A DNA stretch of 64,000 nucleotides from Paragordius varius (GCA_964247055.1 OZ176051.1:8308001-8372000); one strand, 5' to 3'. Counted from the first letter of the stretch, positions 26,176-37,086 are shown. The notes: generated by a model from the letters alone, not told the origin. Translations and numbers: made by a program.

Positions 26176-29100
26176 AAATGTTTAAATAGCTTTTTGATGC
26201 ATATATTATATTTTGGTTACTTTATACATTGGTTTGAAACGTCACAGTTTTTAGTATTTTTCGCTATTGAAAAATTTGGGGTTAATTTCTATTTTTGTCA
26301 TCAAAAAATTATTGATTTTTGGGTTGAATTATTATATATCCGTAAAATTATCTTTTTTCTAATGAAATTAAACATTGGTTCAAAGTGTCTTTATTATTTT
26401 GCCCTTTAAATGGTGGCCTAATTATTAAGTTTGTTATGATTATGTTAAATGAATTTTTTAAACAATTTTGGATTATTTATACCAAAGGTCCTTAACACAA
26501 ATATCTTATCGGCTCCTTTGGTAATAATTTTTGGATTTTTTTCATTTATTATATCGGATAATACATCTTCTAAATAATCATTAATTTATAATTGAAATGA
26601 AATCCAATTTTTATTTTTTTTAACATTTTTTGAGCACTTTTCTGAAGCTTGTTGGACATCACTGATTTATATTTTAACATGCTTATATATCATAAACATA
26701 TTATATTTATATAAATAGTCTATGTGAAATCAATAATATAATACAGAATTGCATATAAAAACTTAAAAAATAATTATTTAAAATAAATAAATATTATTTT
26801 GTACAGCAATCACGAGACGTCGTTTAGATATGGAGGATGTGGAAATAGTTAAAGCCATAAATAATTTAGATCTTAAAACGTTGGATTTAGAAACGGTCGA
26901 TATACTTTTACGCATGTTACCCACAGATATTGAGGTATTTTAAAAAATAATTTTTATTCAGTACAGGGAACTCGCCTTATAAAACATGATTCAAATATGG
27001 TTAAAAAAAATCTTTTTTCAGGGAAAAAAATTTATACTGTTTTTGTTCAAATTTTAATTATATGTAGATTTTTTGAACAGTATATATAATATTTATGATT
27101 AACCTGCAATACTCTATAAAAAATTTGATATATCCATTTTTTTATTTTTTGGCTTATTATGAGGATCTATACCACTTAAAATGTGTGTACACTCAATTTA
27201 AACCATTATAATTTAAAATTAAATTGTTTTAAAATCAGTATTAGTCATTAGCATAAACTTATTAGTTTATATAAAAGTGCTTACGAAAAAGGAGGATGGT
27301 CGGGTTCATTATTGCCGGATATTTTATGAGACATTTAACCTCTTAATTAGTAAAATTTAGTTCTAGGAAAAGATTGATTAAATCTATTGGAATTTAAGAT
27401 TGAAAAGAATTTAGTCAATTTTCTTTAATTATACCAGAATCGTTAAATAATTTATTTAATCCCACTTTTTGTGATATCTTTATATATTTTAAAAAATAGC
27501 GAAAATCATTCAAAACATATGAAAGTGAAGGCAAAACGATTTCAAGATTAACACCCGAGGACCGATTTTTGTATCAGCTGTGTAAAATTGAACGATTACA
27601 TACAAAATTATCGCTTATGAGTTATATGGGGAATTTTGGTGAAAACATCCATCTAATTACACCTGTAATTATTTATTCATATTAAAGTTAAAGTTTCGAA
27701 TTATAAAATGATAATTTAAGGCATGGCGTGATAAGATAATATCCAATTTTTTGATATGGAACCATTAAAACGCTGCAATTTTATTAATAATAGATAATAG
27801 TAAATTACACTTTATATTTCGATACCAACCAATCAAACTAAATTATTGTTATCCAAAAGAATGTTTTCAATGACCTCTATGAAAGCTCTTTGAGATTTCA
27901 CGCCTAACGTTAAATATTGTATCCATTTTTAAAAAAGATAATTAAACATCTTGATTCAGTTAAAACTTATTTATATTTAAACATATATTTTTCTATGTTT
28001 TTTTGAATATATTCATTTTCGCGGTTCCATATAAAACTCAATTTCACATTTTACAGTTGTTATAACACATATAGTAATTAAAAAATAATTAATTATAAAG
28101 ATTTATTTATTTGAAAAAAATATTTTTTAATTTTTATAATGATTATATATAGCAAATACATAGCCTTATAGTAGCAAGTAAGTCTATCCGAGGTTGTGAA
28201 AAACTGGCCAAAATTTTTGAAGTTATTTTGGCGTTTGGGAATTACCTTAATTCCAGTAGGAAGGGTGGAGTTTATGGCTTCAAAATTCAGTCACTCGATA
28301 CGGTAAGAAATACATTACAGAACTCTTTTTATTTTGATATTTTAGATTTTTTTATAGATTTATTATTGGAAACATTATATAACAGTGTTTAAAAAGTCTT
28401 TTTTATTCCTTTGGTTCGGTTTGGCATTTATTTGTTTAATTAGTATTAGAAAAAGTTGATCTGTAGATTACAAATATTTTATGTTATTTAATTCTAATTT
28501 TTGTAAAAATTTTCGCGAACTTATTTATACAATATATAGAGACGAAAATATATTAATATCATTTACGAAGAAATCCGTGCCTACATTTTATCGTTTAAAT
28601 AAGATAGAAAATAATTATTAACTTAATTATTTGATTCTTGTTATAAATACGATTGAGAAACCGTTTTGTAAAACTTTTTATGATTTCTAAGCAGCCATTT
28701 CAGAAAATGTCATACGGTTAAAATTTAGAAACTCATAAATTGCTATAAATTTCATTTTACATATATTTGTTATTATGTCATGTGTTTAGCTTTCGATTCT
28801 TAAAGCACCCTCAAACAAAGATATGAGCCTTTTGCATTATGTGGTACAAACTGTCTCACGCCATTTCCCACATCTGCTAAATTTTGATTCTGATTTACGA
28901 TATGTGGAGAAGGCAGTCGACGGTATATTATAATATTCAAAACTAGTTTTTTTTCTTTTTTTAATGCAATTTTAACTTTAATTATCATTTTTTTTAAAAA
29001 AATATTTCCTAGAAAATTATTGATTTTAATTACATTAAACGTGGAAATATTGGTGATTATGTGTAAAGGAAGTATGGAACAATACTATTGAATGTCGTTG

Positions 29101-31918
29101 AAATTAAGGGCCTAACTATTTTTGATTATTTTTTATTAACATTTTAGTCATTGATAAAACCTTCTTATCAAATTTATTTGGTTTTTTTTTCATGATTATT
29201 ATATACCATTTGCAATTGAAATTCACCCTCAAATAAAATATGTGTTTTAATAAGATTAAAAATTACCTATATTTTTAAAAAATAAAAATTTTGTTTTAAA
29301 TTAAAATAATACTGAAAATAAACTATGTCATAAAGTTATATTTTATATTAATAATGAGTTATATTAGTTCGAAAACACATTATTATTTTTTAGGGTGAAT
29401 TTGATTTGTTCAAGGGTGATTTTGAATTGTTTAAAGGTGAATTTGAACTGTAAATGGTATATTAAATTACCTTTAAGGTATGGTATTCATAAATGTTTGT
29501 AAAATCTTTAATAGATTATACTTAAATATTCATATATAAATCTTTAAAACGAATAACTACTTATAAATCTCTGGTAAAAAATTTATTATAGACTTAGTAT
29601 TTACTATTATACTAAATTTTACCACCAATAATATTTTGGTTTGATTTTTTAGCTTAGTTTATTGTTCAAATAAAAGTTCCCCAAAATTAATAAAATACAT
29701 ATTATATAGTATCCCTGGAAAATATTGTGACTGATGTCACCGATCTAACCAAAGGGATGGATGATTTAACGCGGGAATATGGAATCCGTAAGAATCAGCC
29801 TTTAGCGCCCTCTGCTAATAGTCGCGAGACCCTAACACTCATCGAAGAGTTTATGGCTAACGCTCAGGATCGACTCAATAAAGTCCGCTCTGAGACTAAA
29901 ACTGCCCAGGTATTATTGTTTTTTTTTCAATAAAGAACTATATATCTTATATAAAAAAGTGTTACAAGTTTGATAAATTATTTGCAATAAAATATTTTAT
30001 GGGTGGGATTATTTTCATGAGTTTTTTTTACAAAACCAAACAATGTATGTTTACATAAAAAAATGGGGTCTTGATTCCATTACATTGTATTATATGGTTA
30101 AACTTAGCCTACCTAAAAATAGTCATAGCAACTATACACATACATTAAATATTAAAATTATACGGACAAAATGTAAAAATATAAAGATAAAAGCTTTTTT
30201 TCAAAAAACAACCATACTTTTTATACCTTAATCTCTCTCTTATAAAAAAACATTTAATATGAATCGTAAAATACAGAATTGATTGTGTTCCCAAATTACA
30301 TTACAATATTATACTTTGCAGTTTAAAACAACGAGTAATATTTAAAAAAAACAAGATTGAAAAAGTATGGCTGTCTTTTAAATAGAAAAATATTTGTCTT
30401 TATATTTTCACATTTTGTCCGTATATTTTTAATTTTCACAGTAAAAGTAGTTTAATGTTTCATTTTGAATGAAATATTTCATAAATAACTTAGAAAGTAA
30501 AATAATTTAGTAATCACTTTTTACCCAGCGGTTCAAAAAACACAGTTTAAGATATAAATCATATATATTTTATGTTTAATTTTATCAAAAAGGATTCTTA
30601 CAATGAGGTTGTTGAATATTTTGGAGAATCTCCAAAAGCCTTACCACCCAATTCATTTTTCCCCCTTTTTGTCCGGTTTATGAAGCAATTTAAGGTTAAA
30701 AAATTTTTTTTAATTATATTTGATTCAAAGGAATTTTTTTATAATCTTATTAAATTTTAGTAATTTGAATTTGAAAGATTTGTTTAATTTTGTAAATTTT
30801 TATTTTATATATATAATTGGTGCTTTTTAGCAAGCTCTATATGACAATGAACAAGTCGAAATGCGTAAAGTAATTATAATATCATTTTATTTTTCAAATA
30901 AAATTAATCTTTTTTTCTGGAATTTTTGTATGATAAATATTTTTTAGAAGGGTGTTTCAAATGACTCTTGTCATAGTAATAATCAAACATCAAAGGGACG
31001 TGATAGCAATAAAAGATCATTTTACAAAGTATAAAACGCCCCTTTTTTAATAATATTTTTTGAAATTATTTTTAATCAATTATAATTTTTTCACATAATT
31101 TTTTTCATTTTAGATTAATACAGTATCAAACAACAATGCCCAAACTGGTAAATTATTAATATCATCATTCGGTTGTTTTAATAAATTTTTATTGGATTCA
31201 TTATTAAATATAGTATTTAATTAAATTTTCATTTCTAAAAATGCATAAAAAATACTATTTTTTATTTAAATATCCTCGTCTATAGCACACGTTAAAACAA
31301 AAGACAATCCAAATATGGTGAACGGCCATCACGCAAACCCCAAAGATCAAACAAATGAAATGTCTGAGAATTTTGGGGACCTTAGTTTACTCAGTAATTA
31401 CAGTGTTAAGAAGTTAAGTCAAGATCAAGTTTATCATGGCGCTCTTGAAGATATTTTAACCGGTAAGTTAATTTTTTTTTCCAAAAAAAATTAGTAAAAA
31501 TTAGAAATATAAAGCGCAGAATGAAAAAGGGTAAAAAAATCAAGTGTAAACTATTCTGAAAAAGCTGTCCTAAGTAAAAACTTGTTACAAAGTTTGATTT
31601 TTAAATAGCCGCCCATAAGAATACAGCAACTCATGGTTAAGAATTTTTAACTCCATAATTTGTTGTACTAATCACATTTAAGCCATATAGAAAAAATAGG
31701 TCTCTAATCCATTTAACCTAATAAAATAGTTGAAAATCTTTATTAAAATTAAATTAACTGTTCATATAAAAATACGTTTTTACGCCTTAGCTCCGTATTT
31801 CATATCATTTTAAACCTCTTTTCTTATTACCTACTTTATTATTATAGATCTTAAGAAAGAACCATTCAGAGTAGCAGATATGCCAAGAAAATCCACTATA
31901 ATTTACACAAAAACTTAA
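10198..31918 (+). CDS. FMNL: FMNL/FRL-class formin (actin nucleator), 5' end not found
   Basis: Formins nucleate and elongate actin filaments with a dimeric FH2 domain; the FMNL/FRL class is held inactive by an N-terminal GTPase-binding/FH3 region and released by Rho-family GTPases. Exons: 10198-10297, 10395-10478, 15917-16003, 16077-16159, 16240-16326, 16411-16469, 17256-17359, 17573-17720, 18350-18743, 19229-19305, 19397-19490, 20278-20586, 21166-21315, 21633-21681, 21766-21818, 22165-22272, 22964-23236, 24221-24371, 25240-25364, 25759-26068, 26807-26934, 27500-27664, 28153-28302, 28790-28922, 29710-29909, 30593-30694, 30831-30869, 30948-31028, 31114-31147, 31286-31462, 31848-31918. About 1370 residues against about 1100 for vertebrate FMNLs; the excess is Asn/Ser-rich. 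FMNL hallmarks include [35 protein letters not shown] and [18 protein letters not shown]. All phases agree except between 17720 and 18350. The first exon starts mid-codon (phase 2); the first ATG seen in frame is 10232. AATAAA lies at 32141. Confidence 0.95.
12130..12297. repeat. Family H (hAT-like) relic
   Basis: GGATAATATATCTTCGTAAT and TTTAGAGCATTTTTGCG match the 26483-26664 copy. Ends are not resolved. Confidence 0.35.
13477..13741. mobile_element. Family A MITE copy
   Basis: The left end is TATACCATTTACACGTCAAA then TTCACCCTAAAATAAAT. The right arm carries repeated AAGGGTGAATTT-type units. The far right terminus (AAATGGTATA in other copies) is lost. Confidence 0.75.
13965..13990. repeat. 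(AT)n microsatellite
   Basis: About 13 AT dinucleotides within the 5.4-kb FMNL intron. Confidence 0.9.
14773..15014. mobile_element. Family B MITE (Tc1-like) copy
   Basis: The left end is ACGGTAAAAATTGAAACTAT then ACGGACAAAATG. The core includes ACAATATACATCACTATTTT and TTGCAGTTTAAAACAATGAG. The right end is TCAATTTTTACTGTA. The right GTCCGTATAAT segment is partly lost. Confidence 0.75.
15202..15672. mobile_element. Family C MITE copy
   Basis: The left end CTTTTGGGCTAGTTTCATAT and right end GGGATATGAAACTACCCCAT are inverted repeats. The interior (TCATCTCAAACTTTCTTGCC, CAGCTGTTTGTTTTCGTGTT) matches 62054-62530. There is no long open frame of its own. Confidence 0.8.
16740..17188. mobile_element. 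Family B MITE copy plus an adjoining fragment of a second copy
   Basis: 16905-17188 is complete: left ACAGTAAACTGAAAATATAC, right GTCCGTATAATTTCAATTTT then TACTGT. Directly to its left, 16740-16904 repeats the inner arms (AAAAAACAACCATATTTTAT and GATTTAAAAAGTATGG), so a second, decayed copy lies end to end with it. Both sit in the FMNL intron 16470-17255. Confidence 0.7.
20590..20609. repeat. (AT)n microsatellite at a splice donor
   Basis: Ten AT units begin three bases after the GT donor that ends the FMNL exon at 20586. Confidence 0.85.
20830..21079. mobile_element. Family A MITE copy
   Basis: The left end is TATACCATTTACAATTCAAA then TTCACC. The right end is TAGGGTGAATTTTAACTATA then AATGGTA. 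The interior GTGTTTTCGGGCTAATATAA is typical of the family. It lies in the FMNL intron 20587-21165. Confidence 0.85.
22449..22659. mobile_element. hAT-type MITE with 8-bp duplication
   Basis: The ends are CAGGGGTGGGTCGCC and TGTTGGACACCCCCCTG. They are flanked by GTTTATAT (22441-22448) and GTTTAAAT (22660-22667), a 7/8 match, which is the hAT target-duplication length. It is 211 bp and GC-richer than its surroundings, with no transposase. It lies in the FMNL intron 22273-22963. Confidence 0.85.
23624..23808. mobile_element. Family A MITE, eroded left end
   Basis: TTATTCACCCTTGAACGATT on the left and AAGGGTGAATATGAAGTGTA then AATGGTATA on the right. It lies in the FMNL intron 23237-24220. Confidence 0.65.
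24901..25168. mobile_element. Family A MITE copy
   Basis: The left end is TATACCATTTAATTTAAATT then CACCC. The interior is GTGTTTTCGGGCTAATATAA. The right arm is TTTAGGGTGCATTTGAATTG, ending in AAAGTGTAAATATTA. It lies just upstream of the first FH2 exon at 25240. Confidence 0.75.
26133..26170. repeat. (AT)n microsatellite
   Basis: About 19 AT units in the FMNL intron 26069-26806. Confidence 0.9.
26483..26664. mobile_element. hAT-like MITE, best copy of family H
   Basis: The ends are CAAAGGTCCTTAACAC and TTGTTGGACATCACTG. They are flanked by ATTTATAC (26475-26482) and ATTTATAT (26665-26672), 7/8 identical. It is 182 bp. Internal sequence is shared with 2553-2752 and 12130-12297. Confidence 0.75.
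29202..29462. mobile_element. Family A MITE copy
   Basis: The left end is TATACCATTTGCAATTGAAA then TTCACCC. The right arm has three GGGTGAATTTG-like units and ends GTAAATGGTATA. It lies in the FMNL intron 28923-29709. Confidence 0.85.
30142..30443. mobile_element. Family B MITE (Tc1-like) copy
   Basis: ATTAAAATTATACGGACAAA on the left; CATTTTGTCCGTATATTTTT then AATTTTCACAGT on the right. The arms (AAACAACCATACTTTTTATA and AAAAAGTATGGCTGTCTTTT) and the core TACTTTTGCAGTTTAAAACAA-type segment are all present. It lies in the FMNL intron 29910-30592. Confidence 0.8.
30831..31918 (+). other. FMNL: Formin C-terminal tail with DAD-like segment
   Basis: Five short exons encode a low-complexity tail followed by [20 protein letters not shown], which matches the FMNL autoregulatory DAD (family pattern GAIEDIITVLKTVPF). 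The stop is TAA at 31916-31918. The DAD binds the FH3 region to hold the formin closed. Confidence 0.85.
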
Positions 31919-32140
31919 AATCTCCTCCAATTTTTGCCAATTTATAGTATATTTAACTGTTTTTTTTTGAATCATTTTATATATTACAATATGCATTGTA
32001 CCAAAGATTTTATCTATGCTTTTATAATTAATTTATTACTTAGTTTTTATTTTTCATGTAAAAATAATTTATTTAATCAAACAAAAGGGCCATTATTAAA
32101 TACTGAACCATTTTTAGCTTTTTTTTAAATAATTTCAATC

Positions 32141-32146
32141 AATAAA
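32141..32146 (+). terminator. Candidate FMNL polyadenylation signal
   Basis: First AATAAA after the FMNL stop codon, about 220 bases downstream. In DNA this AT-rich the hexamer is expected by chance, so support is modest. Confidence 0.4.
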
Positions 32147-32544
32147 TCACACTGCCACTATTTATTTTTAAGCATTTATATATACATTTTTACTTATATG
32201 TTACCAGTTCTTACATCACACATATAATTTTTATACATTTTTTATACGCTATCTGAATAAATTTATAATTGAATAATATATGGTGAATTTATTGTAATTC
32301 CTTAAATGTTTTCAATCAACTCGAGTTTAAAGTTGCAAATAAAATAGAGAAAAAAATCTTTCATTAAATATATCGATTTGTTCATATTACCATTTGATAG
32401 TAAATGGTTTTTACTTTATAATCCTACAAATAAAAATGAATATTTGAATGGGTGTTGTCCAAACTCATAGGCTAATATAAAATATAATTAAAAAATTATT
32501 AGAAATATGGTAAATAAAGGAATTTTTTACCGAACGTATTTTTT

Positions 32545-34392
32545 ATATTGGCCTCTAGATAGGGGTCTACCCGCCCACAACTGCGCCACTATTACAGCGT
32601 GATTTGGAGGCAAATTTTAGAAAACTTTTCAAGCCATATGAGTTCAATAAGGGCTTGAAATATTACCCGTAGAAGGCAAAAATTTAAGTAGAGCGGTTTT
32701 ATTAAATTACCCCTTAATTAGGCCCTTGCACTGAAAAAAGCGCCACCATAGAATGATTTTTTGGTTTTGAGGAAATTTTTCAAAAATCCTACGAGAGCAT
32801 ATGGAATCAATAATGATTACAGATATTACCCGAATTAAGCCAAAAATTTTAATTGAGCATTTTTTTGTTTCACCCTTTGTTAGGGGGCTACCCGCATAAA
32901 ACTGCGACACCATATCATCGACAGCATGCCTTTGGAGCAATTTCAGAAATCCCATGAGACTATGTAAGTTCAATAAGGACCTTTTAAAACCAAATACTTC
33001 AGTATAGGAGGTTATTTTCGATAAGTAAAGTTGTACGCCCAGAAAAATGCGCCGCCATAGAACAATTTTTTGGTTTTGAAGCAATATTTCCAATAACTTA
33101 TAGGAACATATGGAATCCATGATAATTCCAGATATTCCCCATATAAAGGCAAAAATTTTGCCCAACGCTTTTTTATATCTTCCCCTGGGTAAGGAGCTAT
33201 CCGCCAAAAACTGCACCACTATATAAAAATTGCGTTGTTTTGGAGCTAATTTACAGAAAATTCATAAAGCCATATGAGCTCACTAAAAGCTTGAAATATT
33301 ACCCGTAGCTAGGTAAAAATTAAGGTCAGGCGTTTTTTATTAGCCGTTAATATGGGGCCTTTATGCATAATACGATCATATAACGATTATTTAGTGTTAA
33401 GTTATTTTTTCGGATGGTATCAAAGATTATTCCAAATATTTGCCCTATAAAGGCAAAGAATTTACCTTAGCGCTTTTTCCATATAGGTCGGTAGGGGTTT
33501 ACCGGTTTAAAACTGAGACGGCATACAAAAATGGCGTGGCTTTGAAGCTATTTTTTAAAAAACTTAAGAGGCCATACGTGTTCAATAAAGGCTTTAAATT
33601 ATACCCATAAAAAGGTAAAAATTATAGTATAGCGGTTTTTCCCGTTATACTTCAATTTAGGGCCTTCACACCAGTAAACAATAATAGGATGGGTAAGGTT
33701 AAATTATACCAACAAAATATATCAATTCGGCCTGCCTGATTTGAATTTTTATTACAGAAATAGCTTATCTAGGGCGGGATTATTAATGATATGAACTCCA
33801 AATGATGTTATTTGAGGCCAGGAATTATTCTATTAATGTTATCTAAACACTATTTTGAATCTGGGTTAGGCCTTAGCAAATTATTTAATGATCAGGCCTA
33901 ATTAGGAATTGGTGAGATAGGCACTTAAATACGACAACTTGGAGATTTTTTTACGGCATTACAAAATGGTCAAATCTCATTAAAGCGATCAACTGCATCA
34001 CAGGTTATGCATTAATATATATATATATATAGATATAGGAAACGAATATATGTAAGTCAAATCTCTTTACTCCATAAAAATTCTACATGTCTTTTTTATT
34101 ATTTATATAACCGATGTCAAAAATAAAGCTTTTTTGCACGTTTCACCCAGCAATTGCTTATGTTTTTTATACTAAGATATTTGCTGAATATATATTTTTT
34201 TGTTAACATTGTTAAAATTTGGTATTTGGGGCCTTTATACCCTTAAACCTGCTCAACAATGTTTTTGAGGCTATTTTTCGCCAAAATTACAAGATCATAA
34301 TAAATTTAGGAGTGCAGATCGCGTATAAAAGAAAAAATTTTCCCCCCCAAGAAATCAGAAGGACTTCCTCGGGGTAGCTGCCCTTTACACTA
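32545..34392 (-). repeat. Family E tandem array, copy 3 (degenerate satellite)
   Basis: From 32545 to about 33690 there are roughly eight diverged monomers of about 155 bp in an alternating A/B order, giving a period near 310 bp. A-type units start near 32567, 32882, 33190 and 33493 (GGGGCTACCCGCATAAAACT); B-type near 32718, 33028, 33350 and 33658 (GCGCCACCATAGAA). Read on the minus strand, the units resemble the body of family E at 39.4 kb (GGCGGATAGCTCCTTACCCA against GCGGGTAGCTCATTACCCAG). A minus-strand relic of the hairpin head lies at 34340-34390. The array occupies most of the gap between the convergent FMNL and NSMCE1 genes. Confidence 0.7.
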
Positions 34393-34564
34393 GTTGGTAT
34401 TATAAATTATTAATGTTTGGAGGCTATGACTAAAACCTTCTTTAATTCTCTTGGTGGGAATACCTATCAAAATTAACCTTTGTTTGATAATAATAATCAT
34501 TCTTATTTTTTTAAAAAAAATAAAACTATTTAAAAAATTTATATTTTACAAATATGGCTTGTAA

Positions 34565-34570
34565 TTTATT
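34565..34570 (-). terminator. Candidate NSMCE1 polyadenylation signal
   Basis: AATAAA on the minus strand, about 65 bases past the NSMCE1 stop codon. Confidence 0.5.
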
Positions 34571-34635
34571 TTTTCATTATTTCATTTTTACAATAAATAA
34601 ATATATATGGAGTTATTAATGCCGAAAAATTATAG

Positions 34636-37008
34636 TTATGTACAGGCGGGACAATTAAATATTTCCGGATTCGTTTTCGATTGAGATGTTTTTGTGACTT
34701 TGGTGTAACAAAAAGGATGAATATATATTTGACATTTCGGGCATTCAACATACTAAAATTTTTAAATGTAATATCTGAATTTTGCAAAAAAATAAAATAA
34801 TATTTTTACAGAAATATATTTACAATTTTAATTAAATTCAAACATTTTAATCCATTTACAATATGAATTTACCCTTAAACAATTCGATATCACCCTTAAA
34901 CAATTCGATATCACCCTTAAACAATTCAAATTCACTCTAAAAATAAATTATGTGTTTTTGGTTTAATATAATTCATCATTAATATGAAAATATCTTAATG
35001 GCATAGTTTATTATTTTATTAAACAAAACATTAATAAGTAATTTTAAATCTTAAAAACATAACTTATTTTAGGGTGAATTTGAATTGCTAAGGTAAATTT
35101 GAATAATGGTACACTATTGTCAATGAAATAAATTGATATGGAAGCTTAAAAATTACATATGAGCGCGCATGAAAACTTTTAATATCTAGCCTATTCGAAA
35201 TAACAAATTTATCGTATATTGGGCTCGGTAAAAGTCAATTTAAAATAATTTATATTTTTAAATTAAACAATTATTCCAAAATACCCATATCCCTATCACT
35301 TAAAATAAAACATTCTTTTCGTAAAATACATTTTTTTCACATGTAAATTTTTTAAGTTTTTTAAACAAAAGTATTGATGACAATTAAAAATTGTAATAAT
35401 CATAATAATAATGAATAAACAAAATCCAATTTTTAAGAATAACCAACAAACTTTATTTGTTTAAATTTTATTTTTAAAAAAAATAAAATTAATTTACTTG
35501 TACTGCAATATTGTGGCAAATATGACATTTCCTAACCCTGTCACCCATAAGCTCTAAGATATGAGATTCGAATTCAAGGATAGAGCGTTGACTTAAATAG
35601 TATATACATTTTTCCTAAATAAAATTAATAATTTTATTTAATCATGATTATATTATTAAAAATAAATTAAAATATATTATTTAATAAAATATATATCTAT
35701 AATACCATTAACTAAAAAAATTTATTTAGCACTCGATTCAAATTAGAGTCTCTAAATACCACAGACAATATTTAAATTTATATTTTTAAAAAACTACGAA
35801 AAAACGGTTCCAATTTCGATTTTTGCTTCGATTCTAATATAAATTATAAGCCAAAAATTTAAATAAAAATTAGTTTTAAAAAAAAGTTCCGTATCAAACT
35901 ACTTCGGCGCCATTTTTACTTTACAACATTTTTGCCAAATATAGTGTTAAAATAATTCTGAGGCTTAAATTAAGTTTATTTTTTTATTAAAATATTTAAT
36001 AATATAAACAGAAAAAGTGATATACATCATTTAGCTTATGGACATATGTCAGGTTGGGTAAATTTTTACCTTTGGGAATTACCTCTGAATAAATATCAAG
36101 TATTGAAAAAAATTTTGTTTCGGGTTATTTATGTTATATAAGTGCAAAATATTGCCATGGTTTTAATTCATACCATTTTTTTGAAATATTTAATTTTAAA
36201 CAAGCCTGGGGTATCCAACCACCCCAATTTGAATTGAAGGACTGAAATGGTAAAGACGCAAAAATACTCAAAAAGATTTTAGAAAAATTAAAATTTGCTA
36301 GAAAGATGTTAGCAGTTAATAATATTTTAATTAGGTGATTAAAAAATTTGTTAGAATTAAGCACAATATATTTAACCAGGTAAAGCGTAATAAAATAACG
36401 CTTTTGGAACGCTTAAAAATTCCATTTTTTTAAATAAAGAGTGTCTCTCTAATAATAGACTTATATTTTGTGATTATCCCTAAATCCATAGATTATAAAT
36501 GACAGATAAATATAACAAAAAATTTACTTTAACTAGATAGCCTTCTTCGACTAATTGGGTGATCCATGTATCACAGGGATTAAATAGACCTTTTTCCAAG
36601 ATTTTTCTTGTTATAAACCCTCTTTTCTGAACAAAATATTTCATCTTAAAATATAAGATAGGAAAAAACTAAGATAGCAAATTTCCGCATTTTTACACGA
36701 TCAAAGGTTAAATTTTGAGATTGGCTTAAATCGTTGTTAATCTAAATTTTTATTCGCAATCATTACCAGTATATAAAACTGTTTTCCATTTATCTCATCG
36801 TTAGATTTTTTTATAATTAGGCCCAAAGGATGCAAACTCTTATTTAAATTTTCCATAAGTTGTTTTACCTTAGCTTGAATGACATTCTTTTCTAAATCTG
36901 AAAATAAACCATTTAAATACCAGGTCCGTATAATTGTTTACACAAATTCAATACTTTATCGGTCGATAATACTGGATTTGCAAATATAGTTTGCAAAGCA
37001 TGATCCAT
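34636..37008 (-). CDS. NSMCE1: NSMCE1 (NSE1), RING subunit of the SMC5/6 complex
   Basis: NSE1 pairs with NSE3 in the SMC5/6 complex, which acts in DNA repair and replication-fork stability; its RING-like domain supports ubiquitin ligase activity. Exons, in minus order: 37008-36921, 36897-36767, 36741-36670, 36644-36528, 35614-35498, 34752-34636. This gives 213 residues (human about 266), with all phases consistent. Residues 1-136 match the winged-helix part (VKQLMENLNKSLHPLGLIIK, KQFYIL, WITQLVEEGYLVK). LSQRSILEFESHILEL precedes the C4HC3 RING: KCHIC (Cys166/169), ECPKC (179/182), IHPFC (His187, Cys190) and CPAC (209/212), so all eight zinc ligands are present. Introns 1-3 are only 23, 25 and 25 nt. 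Introns 4 and 5 are 913 and 745 nt and carry family D and family A elements. The start codons of NSMCE1 and ENGase are 78 bp apart. Identity rests on the end-to-end match recalled from the human protein. Confidence 0.92.
34850..35111. mobile_element. Family A MITE with an amplified 20-bp unit
   Basis: The left arm has ACCCTTAAACAATTCGATAT repeated in tandem (34871-34930) before the standard AATTCAAATTCACTC. The right arm is TTTAGGGTGAATTTGAATTG, then AATGGTA. It lies in NSMCE1 intron 5. Confidence 0.75.
35732..36239 (+). mobile_element. Family D MITE, uninterrupted copy
   Basis: Left TCGATTCAAATTAGAGTCTC, right GGTATCCAACCACCCCAATT then TGAATTGA. It is about 0.51 kb, with interior TTCCGTATCAAACTACTTCG. 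It serves as the reference for the split copy at 4642-6494. It lies in the 913-nt NSMCE1 intron 4, between the winged-helix and RING exons. Confidence 0.8.
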
Positions 37009-37086
37009 GATTTTTTTTGAATTTGGTTTTAAATATTAACCCACAAATGTTAAATCAAATGATATTTACCTAAACACGTTTTGATA
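37009..37086. promoter_or_regulatory. 78-bp bidirectional promoter/5'UTR interval
   Basis: This is the entire space between the divergent start codons of NSMCE1 (37008, minus) and ENGase (37087, plus). The sequence is A/T-rich, with no TATA box that stands out from the background. Both 5'UTRs must be very short, overlap, or be joined by splicing from elsewhere. Confidence 0.65.

Larger units (their letters stand above)
25240..30694 (+). other. FMNL: Formin FH2 domain
   Basis: It starts with [20 protein letters not shown] (lasso), continues through [14 protein letters not shown], the [20 protein letters not shown] helix pair, [20 protein letters not shown], the signature [20 protein letters not shown] and the post region, and ends with [20 protein letters not shown]. 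Exon 25759-26068 inserts an Asn/Thr/Ser-rich stretch of roughly 60 extra residues between FEEIFKLG and RIRNLAITRRR, where vertebrate FMNLs have a short linker. Confidence 0.93.

Noticed and set aside
32707-33219. 170-residue minus-strand open frame with internal repeats
   Set aside because: It runs through the tandem satellite; the internal repeats are the monomers. There are no domain features or splice context.
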